64,000 bases of DNA from a virus: the IMG/VR virus record IMGVR_UViG_3300031787_010241, positions 62,001-126,000 of that record, one strand, 5' to 3'. The notes below the pieces were generated by a model, which did not search any database, was not told the DNA's origin, and worked only from the letters and a program-made list of their open reading frames with translations. A program made the position numbers and the translations under genes. Positions 32,614 through 40,807 of this stretch are shown piece by piece; the stretch's first letter is position 1; every line of letters starts with the position of its first letter.

Positions 32614-33654
32614 TTAGATTTCCGGTTCTAAAGCATACAACCTCATATATTTTTTTAATAAGGTTTCACCCGCTTTATTGATTCTTGGTTGGAATTTACT
32701 AATCAAATCTACCAAATTTTTTGAGTTATCGATGAATCTTGCTGGTTTTTCATTGTGAAGTTTCATCCATTTGTAGTAATCAGTTAAAAACCACTTATAT
32801 AGATTATTGAAAATACTGACTTCTTTACCTGGTGATAATTCACCTATTTTAGATAATAATGTTTCAATAAACACATCTGAATTGAAATTCTTTAGGTTAT
32901 TAGCCCCTCTCCAATACTTTGTATTTTTGAATTCTTCAAAAGGCATTCTAGACCTCAAACTAAATGCTTCTTGTACTTTGGCATTAACCTCATACGGTTC
33001 TGAATTATATACATAATCCATAAAATTTTGCCAAACACTGAAAATTTCCCTTTTTACATTAACATTTTTGTTACCAGCCCAACTTAAAGTTACATTCATC
33101 TGTTTAGCACCCCTTTCAGCTCTTTTGTAGAATTCATACAAGTGGTTACATTCATGTGTAATCGTATCTCTAAAATCAAATAATACCGATTCACTCATAC
33201 TGTCATCATAAGAACTTCTTATTTCTACAGACAGGTCCATTCTGGCAACAATAGTTTGGTCAACTTCCTCTAAAATATATTTTGGTAATTCAAATGATGG
33301 TTCTTTTAAATAAGACCCTTTTAGATATTCTTTTTGTATTGATTGGGCCGCTCCACCAGTTGTGAATGGAACATTGGCTTTTTTTCTGGGAGAGCTCACA
33401 AAAGTTAGAGTAATTTCAATCTGTTCAATAGGTAATTCGATAAAGTCATCCATACTAGATTGATAGATATATGACATTTCATCTACTGAAATCGTAAATT
33501 TGTATTTGCCACTTTTTTTTGTGTCTAAAAATTCTTTTACTTCAGATTCTAATTTAGAATAGATTAAATTGGTATATGCTAATGCCGCTCTGGACACTCC
33601 CAAATCCTCTTTTATCAACTTTTTTAATTGTTCTTCCGATAATCTAACTCTCAT
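32614..33654 (-). CDS. HExxH metalloprotease-like virion cargo protein (346 aa)
   Basis: N-terminus MRVRLSEEQLKKLIKEDLGV is a copy of the proposed targeting motif. The middle has DTITHECNHLYEFYKRA (HExxH zinc motif); the third ligand is not certain. GTATTTAT-TAGT-ATG marks the start. Combination of targeting motif and protease core suggests a protease packaged with the DNA and delivered into the host, or acting in head maturation. Confidence 0.8.
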   Translation of the reverse strand: MRVRLSEEQLKKLIKEDLGVSRAALAYTNLIYSKLESEVKEFLDTKKSGKYKFTISVDEMSYIYQSSMDDFIELPIEQIEITLTFVSSPRKKANVPFTTGGAAQSIQKEYLKGSYLKEPSFELPKYILEEVDQTIVARMDLSVEIRSSYDDSMSESVLFDFRDTITHECNHLYEFYKRAERGAKQMNVTLSWAGNKNVNVKREIFSVWQNFMDYVYNSEPYEVNAKVQEAFSLRSRMPFEEFKNTKYWRGANNLKNFNSDVFIETLLSKIGELSPGKEVSIFNNLYKWFLTDYYKWMKLHNEKPARFIDNSKNLVDLISKFQPRINKAGETLLKKYMRLYALEPEI

Positions 33655-33658
33655 ACTA

Positions 33659-33666
33659 ATAAATAC
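33659..33666 (-). promoter_or_regulatory. Late-type motif GTATTTAT
   Basis: GTATTTAT-TAGT-ATG, identical to the arrangement before gene 59167. Confidence 0.55.
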
Positions 33667-33712
33667 TCAAAAAAAATTTTAAGTGATTACTTTATTTTTT
33701 CAACTTTATCTC

Positions 33713-33720
33713 GTATTTAT
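33713..33720 (+). promoter_or_regulatory. Late-type motif upstream of mini-ORF and attenuator-like hairpin
   Basis: GTATTTAT followed 6 nt later by the ATG of a 9-codon frame; the only promoter-like element seen before the aaRS-like gene at 33799. Confidence 0.5.
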
Positions 33721-33726
33721 TTCAAA

Positions 33727-33756
33727 ATGAACAAGAATTTAATAAATAATAAATAA
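33727..33756 (+). CDS. Possible Asn-rich leader peptide (9 aa)
   Basis: MNKNLINNK then TAA; four of nine codons are Asn. It lies between a late-type motif and an intrinsic terminator, directly upstream of an AspRS/AsnRS-like gene. The composition could be chance in AT-rich DNA. Confidence 0.35.
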   Translation: MNKNLINNK

Positions 33757-33760
33757 ACGT

Positions 33761-33786
33761 AACCTCCTTCGGGAGGTTTTTTTTTA
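33761..33786 (+). terminator. Intrinsic terminator 5' of the aaRS-like gene (candidate attenuator)
   Basis: AACCTCC-TTCG-GGAGGTT and T9: a 7-bp stem with a UUCG loop. No larger gene ends upstream on this strand, so it must act on a short leader transcript. Confidence 0.8.
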
Positions 33787-33798
33787 CCCTAAAGTAAT

Positions 33799-34656
33799 AT
33801 GAAAAACACAAAAGTTTATCACGAGTTGGTCCAAAAGATGAGGACCTTTTTTCTAAACAAAGGTTTTCTTGAGGTTCCGACCCAATCAAGATTATCAATT
33901 CTCGCAGCATGTGAGAATCCACACTCAATCACAACGTTTGAGTACCAAGGTCAAATTTGGCCATTACCACAAACAGGTCAAATGTGGTTAGAGTATGAAT
34001 TGTTACAAAATCCTGAATGGCCAGGTGTGTTCTGTATCTCAACATCGTACAGACAAGAAAAAGACCCAATCCCAGGTCGTCACGAATTAATCTTCCCAAT
34101 GTTTGAGTTCGAGTCAAAGGGTGGTATGAAGGAATTACTTAAATTAGAATCTGAATTACTTGCGTTTTTAGGTTTTGATTCACCTGTTGAAGTGAATTAT
34201 GACGATGTTTGTGAAGAATATGGTGGTGTACCGATTTTGGAGAACGAGCACGAAACAAGAATGTGGAATGAAAAAGGTAGTGTAGTGTCATTACAGAATT
34301 TCCCCGTTAGAACAAACCCATTCTGGAATATGAAGTCGGGTGAGGGAGATAAATTCAACAAAGTGGATGTTATTCTTTATGGTCAAGAAACAATTGGTTC
34401 GGCCGAAAGAAGTTGTGATGTTGATGAAATGAGAGAAATGTTCTATACTATTGAAAATGGTGGTTATTCGGCCAAATTGTTTGAATTGTTTGGTAAAGAA
34501 AGGGTTGAGAAGGAATTGGAAGAATTCTTGTCTCACAAATTCTTCAAAAGATTTGGTGGCGGTATCGGAATGACTCGAATGGCTCGAGCTTACGAAATGA
34601 TGAAAGCCGAACACGATGAATTACACATGAATTACGGTGATGTAAATAAGTTTTGA
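33799..34656 (+). CDS. Stand-alone class II aminoacyl-tRNA synthetase-like catalytic core (AspRS/AsnRS type)
   Basis: 285 aa. NKGFLEVPTQSRL fits the strand after motif 1, FCISTSYRQEKDPIPGRHEL then IFPMFEFE motif 2, and FGGGIGMTRMARAY motif 3 with the ATP-binding Arg. The N-terminal OB-fold anticodon-binding domain of AspRS/AsnRS/LysRS is absent. Relatives of such cores make amino acids (AsnA-type) or modify proteins (EpmA-type). Substrate unknown; asparagine chemistry is plausible. Coupled by TGAATG to the next small gene. Confidence 0.8.
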   Translation: MKNTKVYHELVQKMRTFFLNKGFLEVPTQSRLSILAACENPHSITTFEYQGQIWPLPQTGQMWLEYELLQNPEWPGVFCISTSYRQEKDPIPGRHELIFPMFEFESKGGMKELLKLESELLAFLGFDSPVEVNYDDVCEEYGGVPILENEHETRMWNEKGSVVSLQNFPVRTNPFWNMKSGEGDKFNKVDVILYGQETIGSAERSCDVDEMREMFYTIENGGYSAKLFELFGKERVEKELEEFLSHKFFKRFGGGIGMTRMARAYEMMKAEHDELHMNYGDVNKF

Positions 34657-34824
34657 ATGAAAAATTTTGAGGTCAAAAATAGATACACCAAAGAAATGTC
34701 GGATAAGTTCTTATCCGAATACAAATCTTCAGGTGAATGTTCAGTTGAAAATCCCGACTTTTACGGGAATTGGGAATGGAAAAAATTTGGTACCGAGGAG
34801 TATAAAAATTCTTTCAAAAAGTAA
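34657..34824 (+). CDS. Small hypothetical protein (55 aa)
   Basis: Starts one base after the aaRS-like stop codon: MKNFEVKNRYTKEMSDKFLS. Charged and aromatic, ending EEYKNSFKK. Likely cotranscribed with, and possibly a partner of, the synthetase-like protein. Confidence 0.6.
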   Translation: MKNFEVKNRYTKEMSDKFLSEYKSSGECSVENPDFYGNWEWKKFGTEEYKNSFKK

Positions 34825-34827
34825 AAA

Positions 34828-35067
34828 TTACTGAATTTGACTCAAAGACATAATGGTGTCATTCGAAAGGGTGACACCATTTTTTGTTTCGTAAGAAACA
34901 TAACTTACAGATAGAACTTCTTCCTCTGTTGGTATAAAAACTTCACCATCCAAATTAGAAAAATATACACCCTGATTAGTTTCAACTTTAACACCTGTCA
35001 AAGTTTCGTCCGTTTGTGAATCTAAAAAAATGATTCTAAAAAATACTGATATAAGAATTGTTTTCAT
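34828..35067 (-). CDS. Small secreted CarbopepD-regulatory-like protein (79 aa)
   Basis: An N-terminal hydrophobic leader (KTILISVFFRIIFLDSQ) precedes DETLTGVKVETNQGVYFSNL and a conserved pattern of the carboxypeptidase-regulatory beta-sandwich (GV-V-T-G--F---GE--I). Probably exported. Confidence 0.6.
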   Translation of the reverse strand: MKTILISVFFRIIFLDSQTDETLTGVKVETNQGVYFSNLDGEVFIPTEEEVLSVSYVSYETKNGVTLSNDTIMSLSQIQ

Positions 35068-35158
35068 ACACTAATATGTATGTTAAATTTTTCGATAGTC
35101 AAAATTGTTAATATTACTTAACATTTCCTTAATCTATTTATAATATATCCTTAATATT

Positions 35159-35509
35159 ATGAGACAGATTGTTTTTTTGGTGTTTATGTTCCTACAGGTT
35201 GTAGGTTATTCACAAGTAGAAGAAGTTTTATTTAGAAATGAGAAGGGTCAAATCGAACAGAAAGGTCATCTATCAAATAATCTAAAAACCGGTGAGTGGA
35301 CCGCATATTACGATAATGGTAGTATATTTTCTGTGGGTCATTATGATGAGGGTAGAAAAGATGGAATATGGGTTACATATTCACCATTCGGTATCAAAAT
35401 ATCACAAGTCAAATATGTTAAGGGAAGAAAATACGAAGGGTGGATGTATGATATGGAAGGTAATCTTGTTGAGAAAAGAATTTTCCAAGATTATATGACT
35501 AATGACTAA
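35159..35509 (+). CDS. Secreted MORN-repeat (YwqK-like) protein (116 aa)
   Basis: Signal peptide RQIVFLVFMFLQVVGYSQ. Three to four MORN-like repeats follow: GHLSNNLKTGEWTAYYDNGS, GHYDEGRKDGIWVTYSPFG, VKYVKGRKYEGWMYDMEGN. Such YwqK-type proteins are common in Bacteroidota, with unclear function. CTATTTATAATATA is upstream. Confidence 0.72.
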   Translation: MRQIVFLVFMFLQVVGYSQVEEVLFRNEKGQIEQKGHLSNNLKTGEWTAYYDNGSIFSVGHYDEGRKDGIWVTYSPFGIKISQVKYVKGRKYEGWMYDMEGNLVEKRIFQDYMTND

Positions 35510-36189
35510 TTCTTCTTTGGTTTTTCTGATGCGTATTTAACACCCATTATTGTTCCGACTATACTAAACGCATTAGTAAGTAAGATACCAAACATATTAC
35601 TCCAAGTTGAACCTATTATTTGGGTGTCTTGGTTTGTAAATAACGCAACAGTATATAATGCCGTGGTAGTAATACCAACACCGATTATTACAAATAATGC
35701 CACTCTAACAATTGTATTGATTAACTCAAATTGAGTTTTCTTTTGAAGTACATCCAAGTCATTTTCAGCATTCTGTTTTGCCTTTTCGGCATCCACTCTC
35801 GCCTGTTCGGATTTAACCATCTCAACTGTTAGTTCTTCGGTTAATCTTATATTATCGGCTTTCCACTCGTTTAATTCTCTGTTTTGAACCTCAAATGTCA
35901 TCTTGGAGTCCTCAACTTCTTTTAGGGTTGACTGTAACTCCTCTAATATTTTTTGATTCTCGTCATTTAAGTCAGATAGCTCTTTGTTTTGTGTCTGAAT
36001 TTGTTTGGTAATATCGAGCCTTTTCTTACGATTTGCGGTATCCCTTTCCCCACACTTTTTAAGGTATTCTTTAAAATTATCATCCCCATCAGAATCAATT
36101 ACCTTAACAATGTTTCCTTCCAAAAATAAATTTTTTGTTTCAGATAAGGTAATTAATTCTTTTTTTATTTCAGGGGTAAATTTTATCAT
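35506..36189 (-). CDS. Coiled-coil protein with two C-terminal TMs (227 aa), third gene of sensor operon
   Basis: The N-terminal ~60 residues are globular, then a long coiled coil (about 60-150; KELSDLNDENQKILEELQ), then two TMs (IVRVALFVIIGVGITTTALY and MFGILLTNAFSIVGTIMGV). Its ATG overlaps the receiver stop by 4 bp, so it is translated with the kinase and receiver. It may be the output component of the pathway. Confidence 0.75.
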   Translation of the reverse strand: MIKFTPEIKKELITLSETKNLFLEGNIVKVIDSDGDDNFKEYLKKCGERDTANRKKRLDITKQIQTQNKELSDLNDENQKILEELQSTLKEVEDSKMTFEVQNRELNEWKADNIRLTEELTVEMVKSEQARVDAEKAKQNAENDLDVLQKKTQFELINTIVRVALFVIIGVGITTTALYTVALFTNQDTQIIGSTWSNMFGILLTNAFSIVGTIMGVKYASEKPKKN

Positions 36190-36617
36190 TTGTAAATCTT
36201 AAATGGGGCTGTTCTATTTTTATATCCTTCGTAATCCTTCTTAAACTCCTCTAATCGTGGTTCAATCTCGTCTGATTTTATAATCCAAAATTGAGCACCA
36301 GATTGAATTGCCTTTGCCTGTTCTTCAGGTTCGTTTGATGATGAAATGATTCCAATCACAACATTATTTCCGTATTCAAAGTTAATCTTTCTAATAAGTT
36401 CAATACCATCAAAGGAAGACCCAATGATATTCAAATCAACAAACACACATTCAGGTTTGTCGGCACTGTTTGATTGCCATTTCTCAAATAATTTGGCTGC
36501 CTCATCTGAACTATTTAAACTTTTTAAAGATAATGTTATATCAAGAAGTGAACAACTATCTTCAAACACTAAATGGAATAAATCCTCGTCATCTACCAGT
36601 AAAATTGAATCAATCAT
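36186..36617 (-). CDS. Single-domain response regulator (REC)
   Basis: 143 aa. Receiver residues are intact: acidic pair D9/D10, phospho-acceptor D61 in VFVDLNIIG, S92 and K114 in WIIKSDE. No DNA-binding or enzymatic output domain follows, so it must signal by protein contacts. It lies 8 nt after the histidine kinase gene and overlaps the membrane coiled-coil gene. Confidence 0.88.
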   Translation of the reverse strand: MIDSILLVDDEDLFHLVFEDSCSLLDITLSLKSLNSSDEAAKLFEKWQSNSADKPECVFVDLNIIGSSFDGIELIRKINFEYGNNVVIGIISSSNEPEEQAKAIQSGAQFWIIKSDEIEPRLEEFKKDYEGYKNRTAPFKIYK

Positions 36618-36625
36618 AGTTTTTT

Positions 36626-38218
36626 TTATTTTATTTTTATTTTCAGTTTAGTTCCTATCTCATTTTTCTCGCATCTTACCAAAAACTTGTGTTCTTGTAA
36701 TATCGCCACACATATGTTTAATCCGAGTCCAGTTCCTGACTCTTTTTGTCCTTCTTTTCTTGTGTATGGTTTTGATAAGTGGTCGAAATCTTCTTGAGTT
36801 ATACCTCGTCCATTGTCCTGAACCATTAACTCATCACCTTCCATGTATATTTTTACAAATTTTGATTCAGAATCATTGTACTTCAATCCATTCCTAATTA
36901 AGTTATCTACCGCAGTACAGAATAATGCTTCATTAACTTCTATGGTTGGTAATTCTTCAATAATAACCTGACTATGATATGCGGTTGATGATAGATAATC
37001 ATTTAATATGTCTCTTAAATTACATTCAGCTTTATTTAACACAACATCCTTTTTAACCAAATTGGTAAATTCATAAACACCCTTATATACTTTTTGTGAG
37101 TGTCTTAATCCCTCCTTAATCATTTTAATCGGAGCTTCAATTTTTAAATTCTCAATGTCTTCAGTTTTTAATCTTCTCTCCAAAGAACTTAACCCCCTCG
37201 GCATGTAAGTGTTAATACCCGAGTGCATGTCGTGTCTCAATATTTTTGCGGCATGTTCCAAATAAGTATTCTTTTTTTCTATCTCTTGGGATTGTAAAAC
37301 TTTGTCAGTAATATCAATCGCAATTTTCATAATTCGAATAACTTTACCATCATTATCAAAGATTGGGTTATATGTGGCTTGTAACCAAATTTCATCACCA
37401 TTCTTTTTAATTCTCATAAATTGAGCAGATATGAAATCACCACTTCTTAAAGTATCCCAAAATTCTTTATACTCCTGTGACTTTGAATACTCCTCATTTA
37501 AAAATATACTATGATGTTTTCCCACAATTTCTTCCATAGTATATCCCATAGTATCACAGAAATTTTTATTGGCATACATTATATTACCACTCAAATCAAA
37601 CTCAATAACCGCATTAGATTGATTGATGGCATTCATTCTGTTTCTAATCTCAAGTTCTTTTTTCTTAACTTCTGAAACATCATATCTTATTGACATAAAA
37701 CCTTTTAGGTCTCCATTTTCTTCAAATTCGGCTTTAATATATGAATCAACCCAATATAGATGACCATCCTTTGCTTTGTTAGTTACGACAGCATTCCATA
37801 TTTTTTTATCTTTGATTGTTGTTTTATACATTTCCTCCCACATTTCTTTGGGATGAAATCCTGAGTTAACTATTCGGTGGTCTTTACCTGCGGCGTCTTC
37901 TAAACTCCACCCTGACACTTCACTGAATTTTTGGTTAACATATGTTATCTTACCATTCTTATCAGCCTTACTAACCAGTACTGAGGTATCAACAAAATTT
38001 TCAAATTCTTTAAACTGATTATATAACCTATTAGTTTTAATGTAGTGTCTAATTAAATTGTAAAAAACAGGAATAAAAAATAAAAAACAAACATATTCCG
38101 TTCCTCTTGTTAATTTTGAGCTAGATATAATTTCGATTAAAACCGCAGTTTTAACCATGAAAAATACCGACATTATGACCAATGACGATAAAATTAAAAT
38201 TTTTATTTTTTTATCCAT
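36626..38218 (-). CDS. Membrane PAS-PAS sensor histidine kinase (530 aa)
   Basis: Two TMs (about 7-31 and 42-56), PAS1 (about 75-185; VNQKFSEVSGWSLED), PAS2 (about 195-305; YANKNFCDTMGYTMEEIVGK), a DHp helix with H329 in ILRHDMHSG, and a HATPase domain: N-box NLIRNGLKYND, G1 VQDNGRGI, G2 GTGLGL. All catalytic motifs look intact. It would autophosphorylate and pass the phosphate to the adjacent receiver. ATATTTAT lies 6 nt before the ATG. A complete kinase is rare in phage genomes. Confidence 0.92.
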   Translation of the reverse strand: MDKKIKILILSSLVIMSVFFMVKTAVLIEIISSSKLTRGTEYVCFLFFIPVFYNLIRHYIKTNRLYNQFKEFENFVDTSVLVSKADKNGKITYVNQKFSEVSGWSLEDAAGKDHRIVNSGFHPKEMWEEMYKTTIKDKKIWNAVVTNKAKDGHLYWVDSYIKAEFEENGDLKGFMSIRYDVSEVKKKELEIRNRMNAINQSNAVIEFDLSGNIMYANKNFCDTMGYTMEEIVGKHHSIFLNEEYSKSQEYKEFWDTLRSGDFISAQFMRIKKNGDEIWLQATYNPIFDNDGKVIRIMKIAIDITDKVLQSQEIEKKNTYLEHAAKILRHDMHSGINTYMPRGLSSLERRLKTEDIENLKIEAPIKMIKEGLRHSQKVYKGVYEFTNLVKKDVVLNKAECNLRDILNDYLSSTAYHSQVIIEELPTIEVNEALFCTAVDNLIRNGLKYNDSESKFVKIYMEGDELMVQDNGRGITQEDFDHLSKPYTRKEGQKESGTGLGLNICVAILQEHKFLVRCEKNEIGTKLKIKIK

Positions 38219-38224
38219 ATATTG

Positions 38225-38232
38225 ATAAATAT
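38225..38232 (-). promoter_or_regulatory. Late-type motif ATATTTAT before the kinase operon
   Basis: ATATTTAT-CAATAT-ATG on the minus strand. Confidence 0.5.
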
Positions 38233-38282
38233 CATTATACTCTTTATAAAATTTTTTGATTTACTATAATTAACCGACAATA

Positions 38283-38312
38283 AAAAACCCCTCATTTCTG
38301 AGGGGTTTCAAA
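38283..38312 (-). terminator. Terminator after the metallophosphatase gene
   Basis: Minus strand CCCCTCA-GAAA-TGAGGGG followed by T6. Confidence 0.85.
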
Positions 38313-38999
38313 TTAAATAAACTCCAAGTTATTCGTTACAGGGTCCCACTCTACTGTTAGAGGTTTTTGGGTGTATTGATACTGTTCATCCAGCACTGAT
38401 GCATTTATGAAGTGAGTATCTCCGTCAAAAACATAACCATACCCTGAGTGTATATGTCCGCAGACATGAATTTTGGGTTTAATTTTCTTAATCCGCTTGG
38501 TTAGTAATTCACAACCAAGATTATCATACTGACCCACCACAGTATCCAAGATACCAAACGCAGGTCCGTGAGTAATCAAGATGTCCGTATCCTCAGGAAT
38601 GTCGTTCCACTTCTGCTCAAGTTCCCATCCATTCTTTGGTAAATTAAACGCCCAATTATGAAACTCAGGTTGCCATGGACTACCATAAATTTTAACAAGG
38701 GTTTCCATATCAGGACCAAAGGACAAATGATTGTCTTGAAGGTATGTAATCCACTTGTATGAATTAACAATTTCCATAGTTTCTTCGGGTCGTTTCTCAA
38801 ATCCAAAGTCGTGATTACCGGCAATGAAGACAACCGCAGAATAATTAGTCAAGCCATCAAACCACTTACAGAATTGTTGAATCTCGTGTTTGTGACCCAT
38901 ACTTGATATATCACCAGCGTGAATAAGCAAGTCACCGCCAGGTAAATCCTGTATTTGTTTGTGCTTATTGTGAGTATCGCTGATGAATGTTATCTTCAT
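38313..38999 (-). CDS. Calcineurin-like metallophosphoesterase (228 aa)
   Basis: Metal-binding blocks are all present: ISDTHNKH (DxH), HAGDISSMG (GD), FIAGNHDFGF (GNHD), ILITHGPAFG and HVCGHIHSGYG (GHxH). It would hydrolyse phosphoesters of nucleotides or nucleic acids; the substrate is not deducible. It overlaps the NusG-like gene by 4 bp. Confidence 0.92.
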   Translation of the reverse strand: MKITFISDTHNKHKQIQDLPGGDLLIHAGDISSMGHKHEIQQFCKWFDGLTNYSAVVFIAGNHDFGFEKRPEETMEIVNSYKWITYLQDNHLSFGPDMETLVKIYGSPWQPEFHNWAFNLPKNGWELEQKWNDIPEDTDILITHGPAFGILDTVVGQYDNLGCELLTKRIKKIKPKIHVCGHIHSGYGYVFDGDTHFINASVLDEQYQYTQKPLTVEWDPVTNNLEFI

Positions 39000-39517
39000 T
39001 TTCTTATTTGTGTGTCTTCGAGTTCAACTGATGTTGGTCTACCAAAAATAAGGACATTTACCTTAATTTTACCTCTTTCTTTGTCAATATGTTCAATATT
39101 CCCCTTGAATGATGCGAATGGGCCTTCAGCGACCGTAACTTCATCACCAATACTGAAAATATCGGTGAATTCTTTCGCCTTATTCTCTTCGTGAAGTCCA
39201 ATCATACGACTAACTTCATTTTCGGGAATAACTTGGATGTTACCGGCTCTGTCAGACAATAGTCCTGTGGCTCCATCAATCTTTTTAACAACCTGTTTGA
39301 GTTCCCCAATTGCCGAGGTCTCAACAAATACATAACCAGGAAACAATACTTTTTCTCGTTGTGTCTTTTTCCCGTTTTTTGTGGCAAATACCTTCTCCAA
39401 CGGTACAACAACTCTACCCAATACTCCAGATAATTCCCCTTTTTCACCTTCTTTAAGAAGTCGTTCTGAAACTTTACGTTCCCGATTAGCTTGTGCTCTT
39501 ACAATATACCATTCCAT
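38996..39517 (-). CDS. nusG: NusG-like transcription elongation factor
   Basis: 173 aa from MEWYIVRAQANRERKV. NGN domain with WYIVRAQANRE, PLEKV and LFPGYVFVE. The C-terminal KOW domain is GDEVTVAEGPFASFKGNIEHID. All are NusG hallmarks (GPFxxFxG). A phage NusG could couple RNA polymerase to ribosomes or antitermination of long phage operons. Start at 39517 is preferred over 39541 from alignment to NusG starts. Confidence 0.9.
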   Translation of the reverse strand: MEWYIVRAQANRERKVSERLLKEGEKGELSGVLGRVVVPLEKVFATKNGKKTQREKVLFPGYVFVETSAIGELKQVVKKIDGATGLLSDRAGNIQVIPENEVSRMIGLHEENKAKEFTDIFSIGDEVTVAEGPFASFKGNIEHIDKERGKIKVNVLIFGRPTSVELEDTQIRK

Positions 39518-39528
39518 ATTATTAATTT

Positions 39529-40074
39529 TTAATCCCACCATTTATCAATATTCTTCGCGATGAATTTATACGCTTCTTTTTTATCTTTTCTATAATCCTT
39601 ACGAGCTTGTTTCATTGTGGCTCTAAACTCGGTTGAGTATTGTTCCTCATCCTCGGGAGTTTTTACATTCTCATGTTCAATCTCCATAAACATTGAGCCG
39701 GTACCATCATTTGTCGGAATCCAATTGAATGTACTCTTCCCCCACTTCTTCTGAATCTCCTCCATGGCCGGGTCTTCATAAAACTCCCAACTATCACGGG
39801 TCATGTGAAGACGGTCAATTGCCTCCTGAATTTCGGCAGCAACCTCTTTAGCATTAAGGATGTGAGTATTATCAGACAAGAAGAAATCTCGGGTATGTTC
39901 GAGTTTTTTGATTAATATTTCATTAATGAAGTGACTATCATAGTCCTCATCCTTCCAAATTGTGGGAAGCCATCGAAAAACGTTCTTAATTTTTCGAATA
40001 AATCGCTTAACAGCGTATTTTATGTCTTTAAAGCTTTCCCCAACCATTTTTATACTGTGTTTCATCGATACCAT
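39529..40074 (-). CDS. Conserved phage hypothetical protein (181 aa)
   Basis: Basic amphipathic N-terminus (YAVKRFIRKIKNVFRWLPTI) and a charged helical body (QARKDYRKDKKEAYKFIAKN). MKHSIKM (40065) may be the true start. No recognised domain; the layout is seen in T4-like and jumbo phages. Confidence 0.72.
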   Translation of the reverse strand: MVSMKHSIKMVGESFKDIKYAVKRFIRKIKNVFRWLPTIWKDEDYDSHFINEILIKKLEHTRDFFLSDNTHILNAKEVAAEIQEAIDRLHMTRDSWEFYEDPAMEEIQKKWGKSTFNWIPTNDGTGSMFMEIEHENVKTPEDEEQYSTEFRATMKQARKDYRKDKKEAYKFIAKNIDKWWD

Positions 40075-40123
40075 CTGATACTGTTTTAAAAAATTTAACT
40101 AATTTATTCCAAAATTTTCTCAT
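40028..40123 (-). CDS. Possible 31-aa peptide
   Basis: MRKFWNKLVKFFKTVSDGID to GWGKL. It begins in an ATGA overlap with the upstream gene and overlaps the start of the next gene by ~47 bp in a different frame. The basic amphipathic helix is membrane-active in character. May be real or a translational-coupling leader. Confidence 0.35.
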   Translation of the reverse strand: MRKFWNKLVKFFKTVSDGIDETQYKNGWGKL

Positions 40124-40359
40124 CGTATTAAATTATGTGGATTTATGTCATGTTCTTCCATCAATTCACGAAGTTTTTCATAAACCGCATCAACTCCTTT
40201 GTGATATGAGTCATCTTCGTCATATCCGTTGGTTAAACCACGGTATGAATTGGTCATAATCTCCCAAAGAACTAATGCCATGTCGGTTGACTTAACACAA
40301 CGCTCGTGAGCCATCTTATCATCGATGTCATCTAAATCAAATGTTAGTTTTGCTTTCAT
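40120..40359 (-). CDS. Conserved phage hypothetical protein (79 aa)
   Basis: Start chosen at MKAKLTFDLDDIDDKMAHER because TATCTTTG ends 4 nt upstream; the longer frame would run through the promoter. DLDDxDxxxxHxRCVK is a pattern common in phage small proteins. Function unknown. Confidence 0.72.
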   Translation of the reverse strand: MKAKLTFDLDDIDDKMAHERCVKSTDMALVLWEIMTNSYRGLTNGYDEDDSYHKGVDAVYEKLRELMEEHDINPHNLIR

Positions 40360-40387
40360 GTTACAAAGATAAGGCAAGTTTTTTAAT

Positions 40388-40425
40388 GAAAAAAGGGACT
40401 TAACAAAAATTAAGTCCCTTTTTCT
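40388..40425 (-). terminator. Terminator after gene 40516
   Basis: AAAGGGACTTAA and TTAAGTCCCTTT arms with T-rich flanks in both directions. Confidence 0.75.
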
Positions 40426-40515
40426 ATATATAGGCTCTCTGATGAGAGTGATAGTTTTGATAAATATTGTAATTTTGAGAAAAATAGTCCTAAAACACTT
40501 AAAAATCAACTTTTT

Positions 40516-40758
40516 CTACAAAAAATGTCCTATTGTTATCATTTTTTCTTGTTCAAATGTAAAACTATACTCCTTTAATTGGTTTTCAGTCATATGATTT
40601 CTCCATTTGTGAGTAAAAGCCTCAAAAAGCCTATTACTAATCACAATATGGTTAAAATTTTCACTAGATGACACGATTTTTACCACCCATTCGAAGTCTT
40701 TTTCAATTTTTTTACGTTTGTCAAGTTTTTTTAATAGAGTAATAGTGGATTCTATCAT
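40516..40758 (-). CDS. Hypothetical protein (80 aa)
   Basis: Charged helical start (LLKKLDKRKKIEKDFEWVVK) and SFTFEQEKMITIGHFL end. No domain recognised. Followed by a strong terminator. Confidence 0.6.
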   Translation of the reverse strand: MIESTITLLKKLDKRKKIEKDFEWVVKIVSSSENFNHIVISNRLFEAFTHKWRNHMTENQLKEYSFTFEQEKMITIGHFL

Positions 40759-40807
40759 TATTTTTTGTTTAAGTTAGGTTTATTTACTATTATAATTATA
40801 AAAAAAG

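Noticed and set aside
32614-33654. Antisense plus-strand frame 32807-33016 and similar frames opposite DnaK and ThyA
   Set aside because: No start context and complete overlap with clear genes.
33799-34656. Direct assignment as asparagine synthetase AsnA
   Set aside because: The sequence does not follow the AsnA family start and is closer in motif spacing to AspRS/AsnRS cores, so only a class II core was called.
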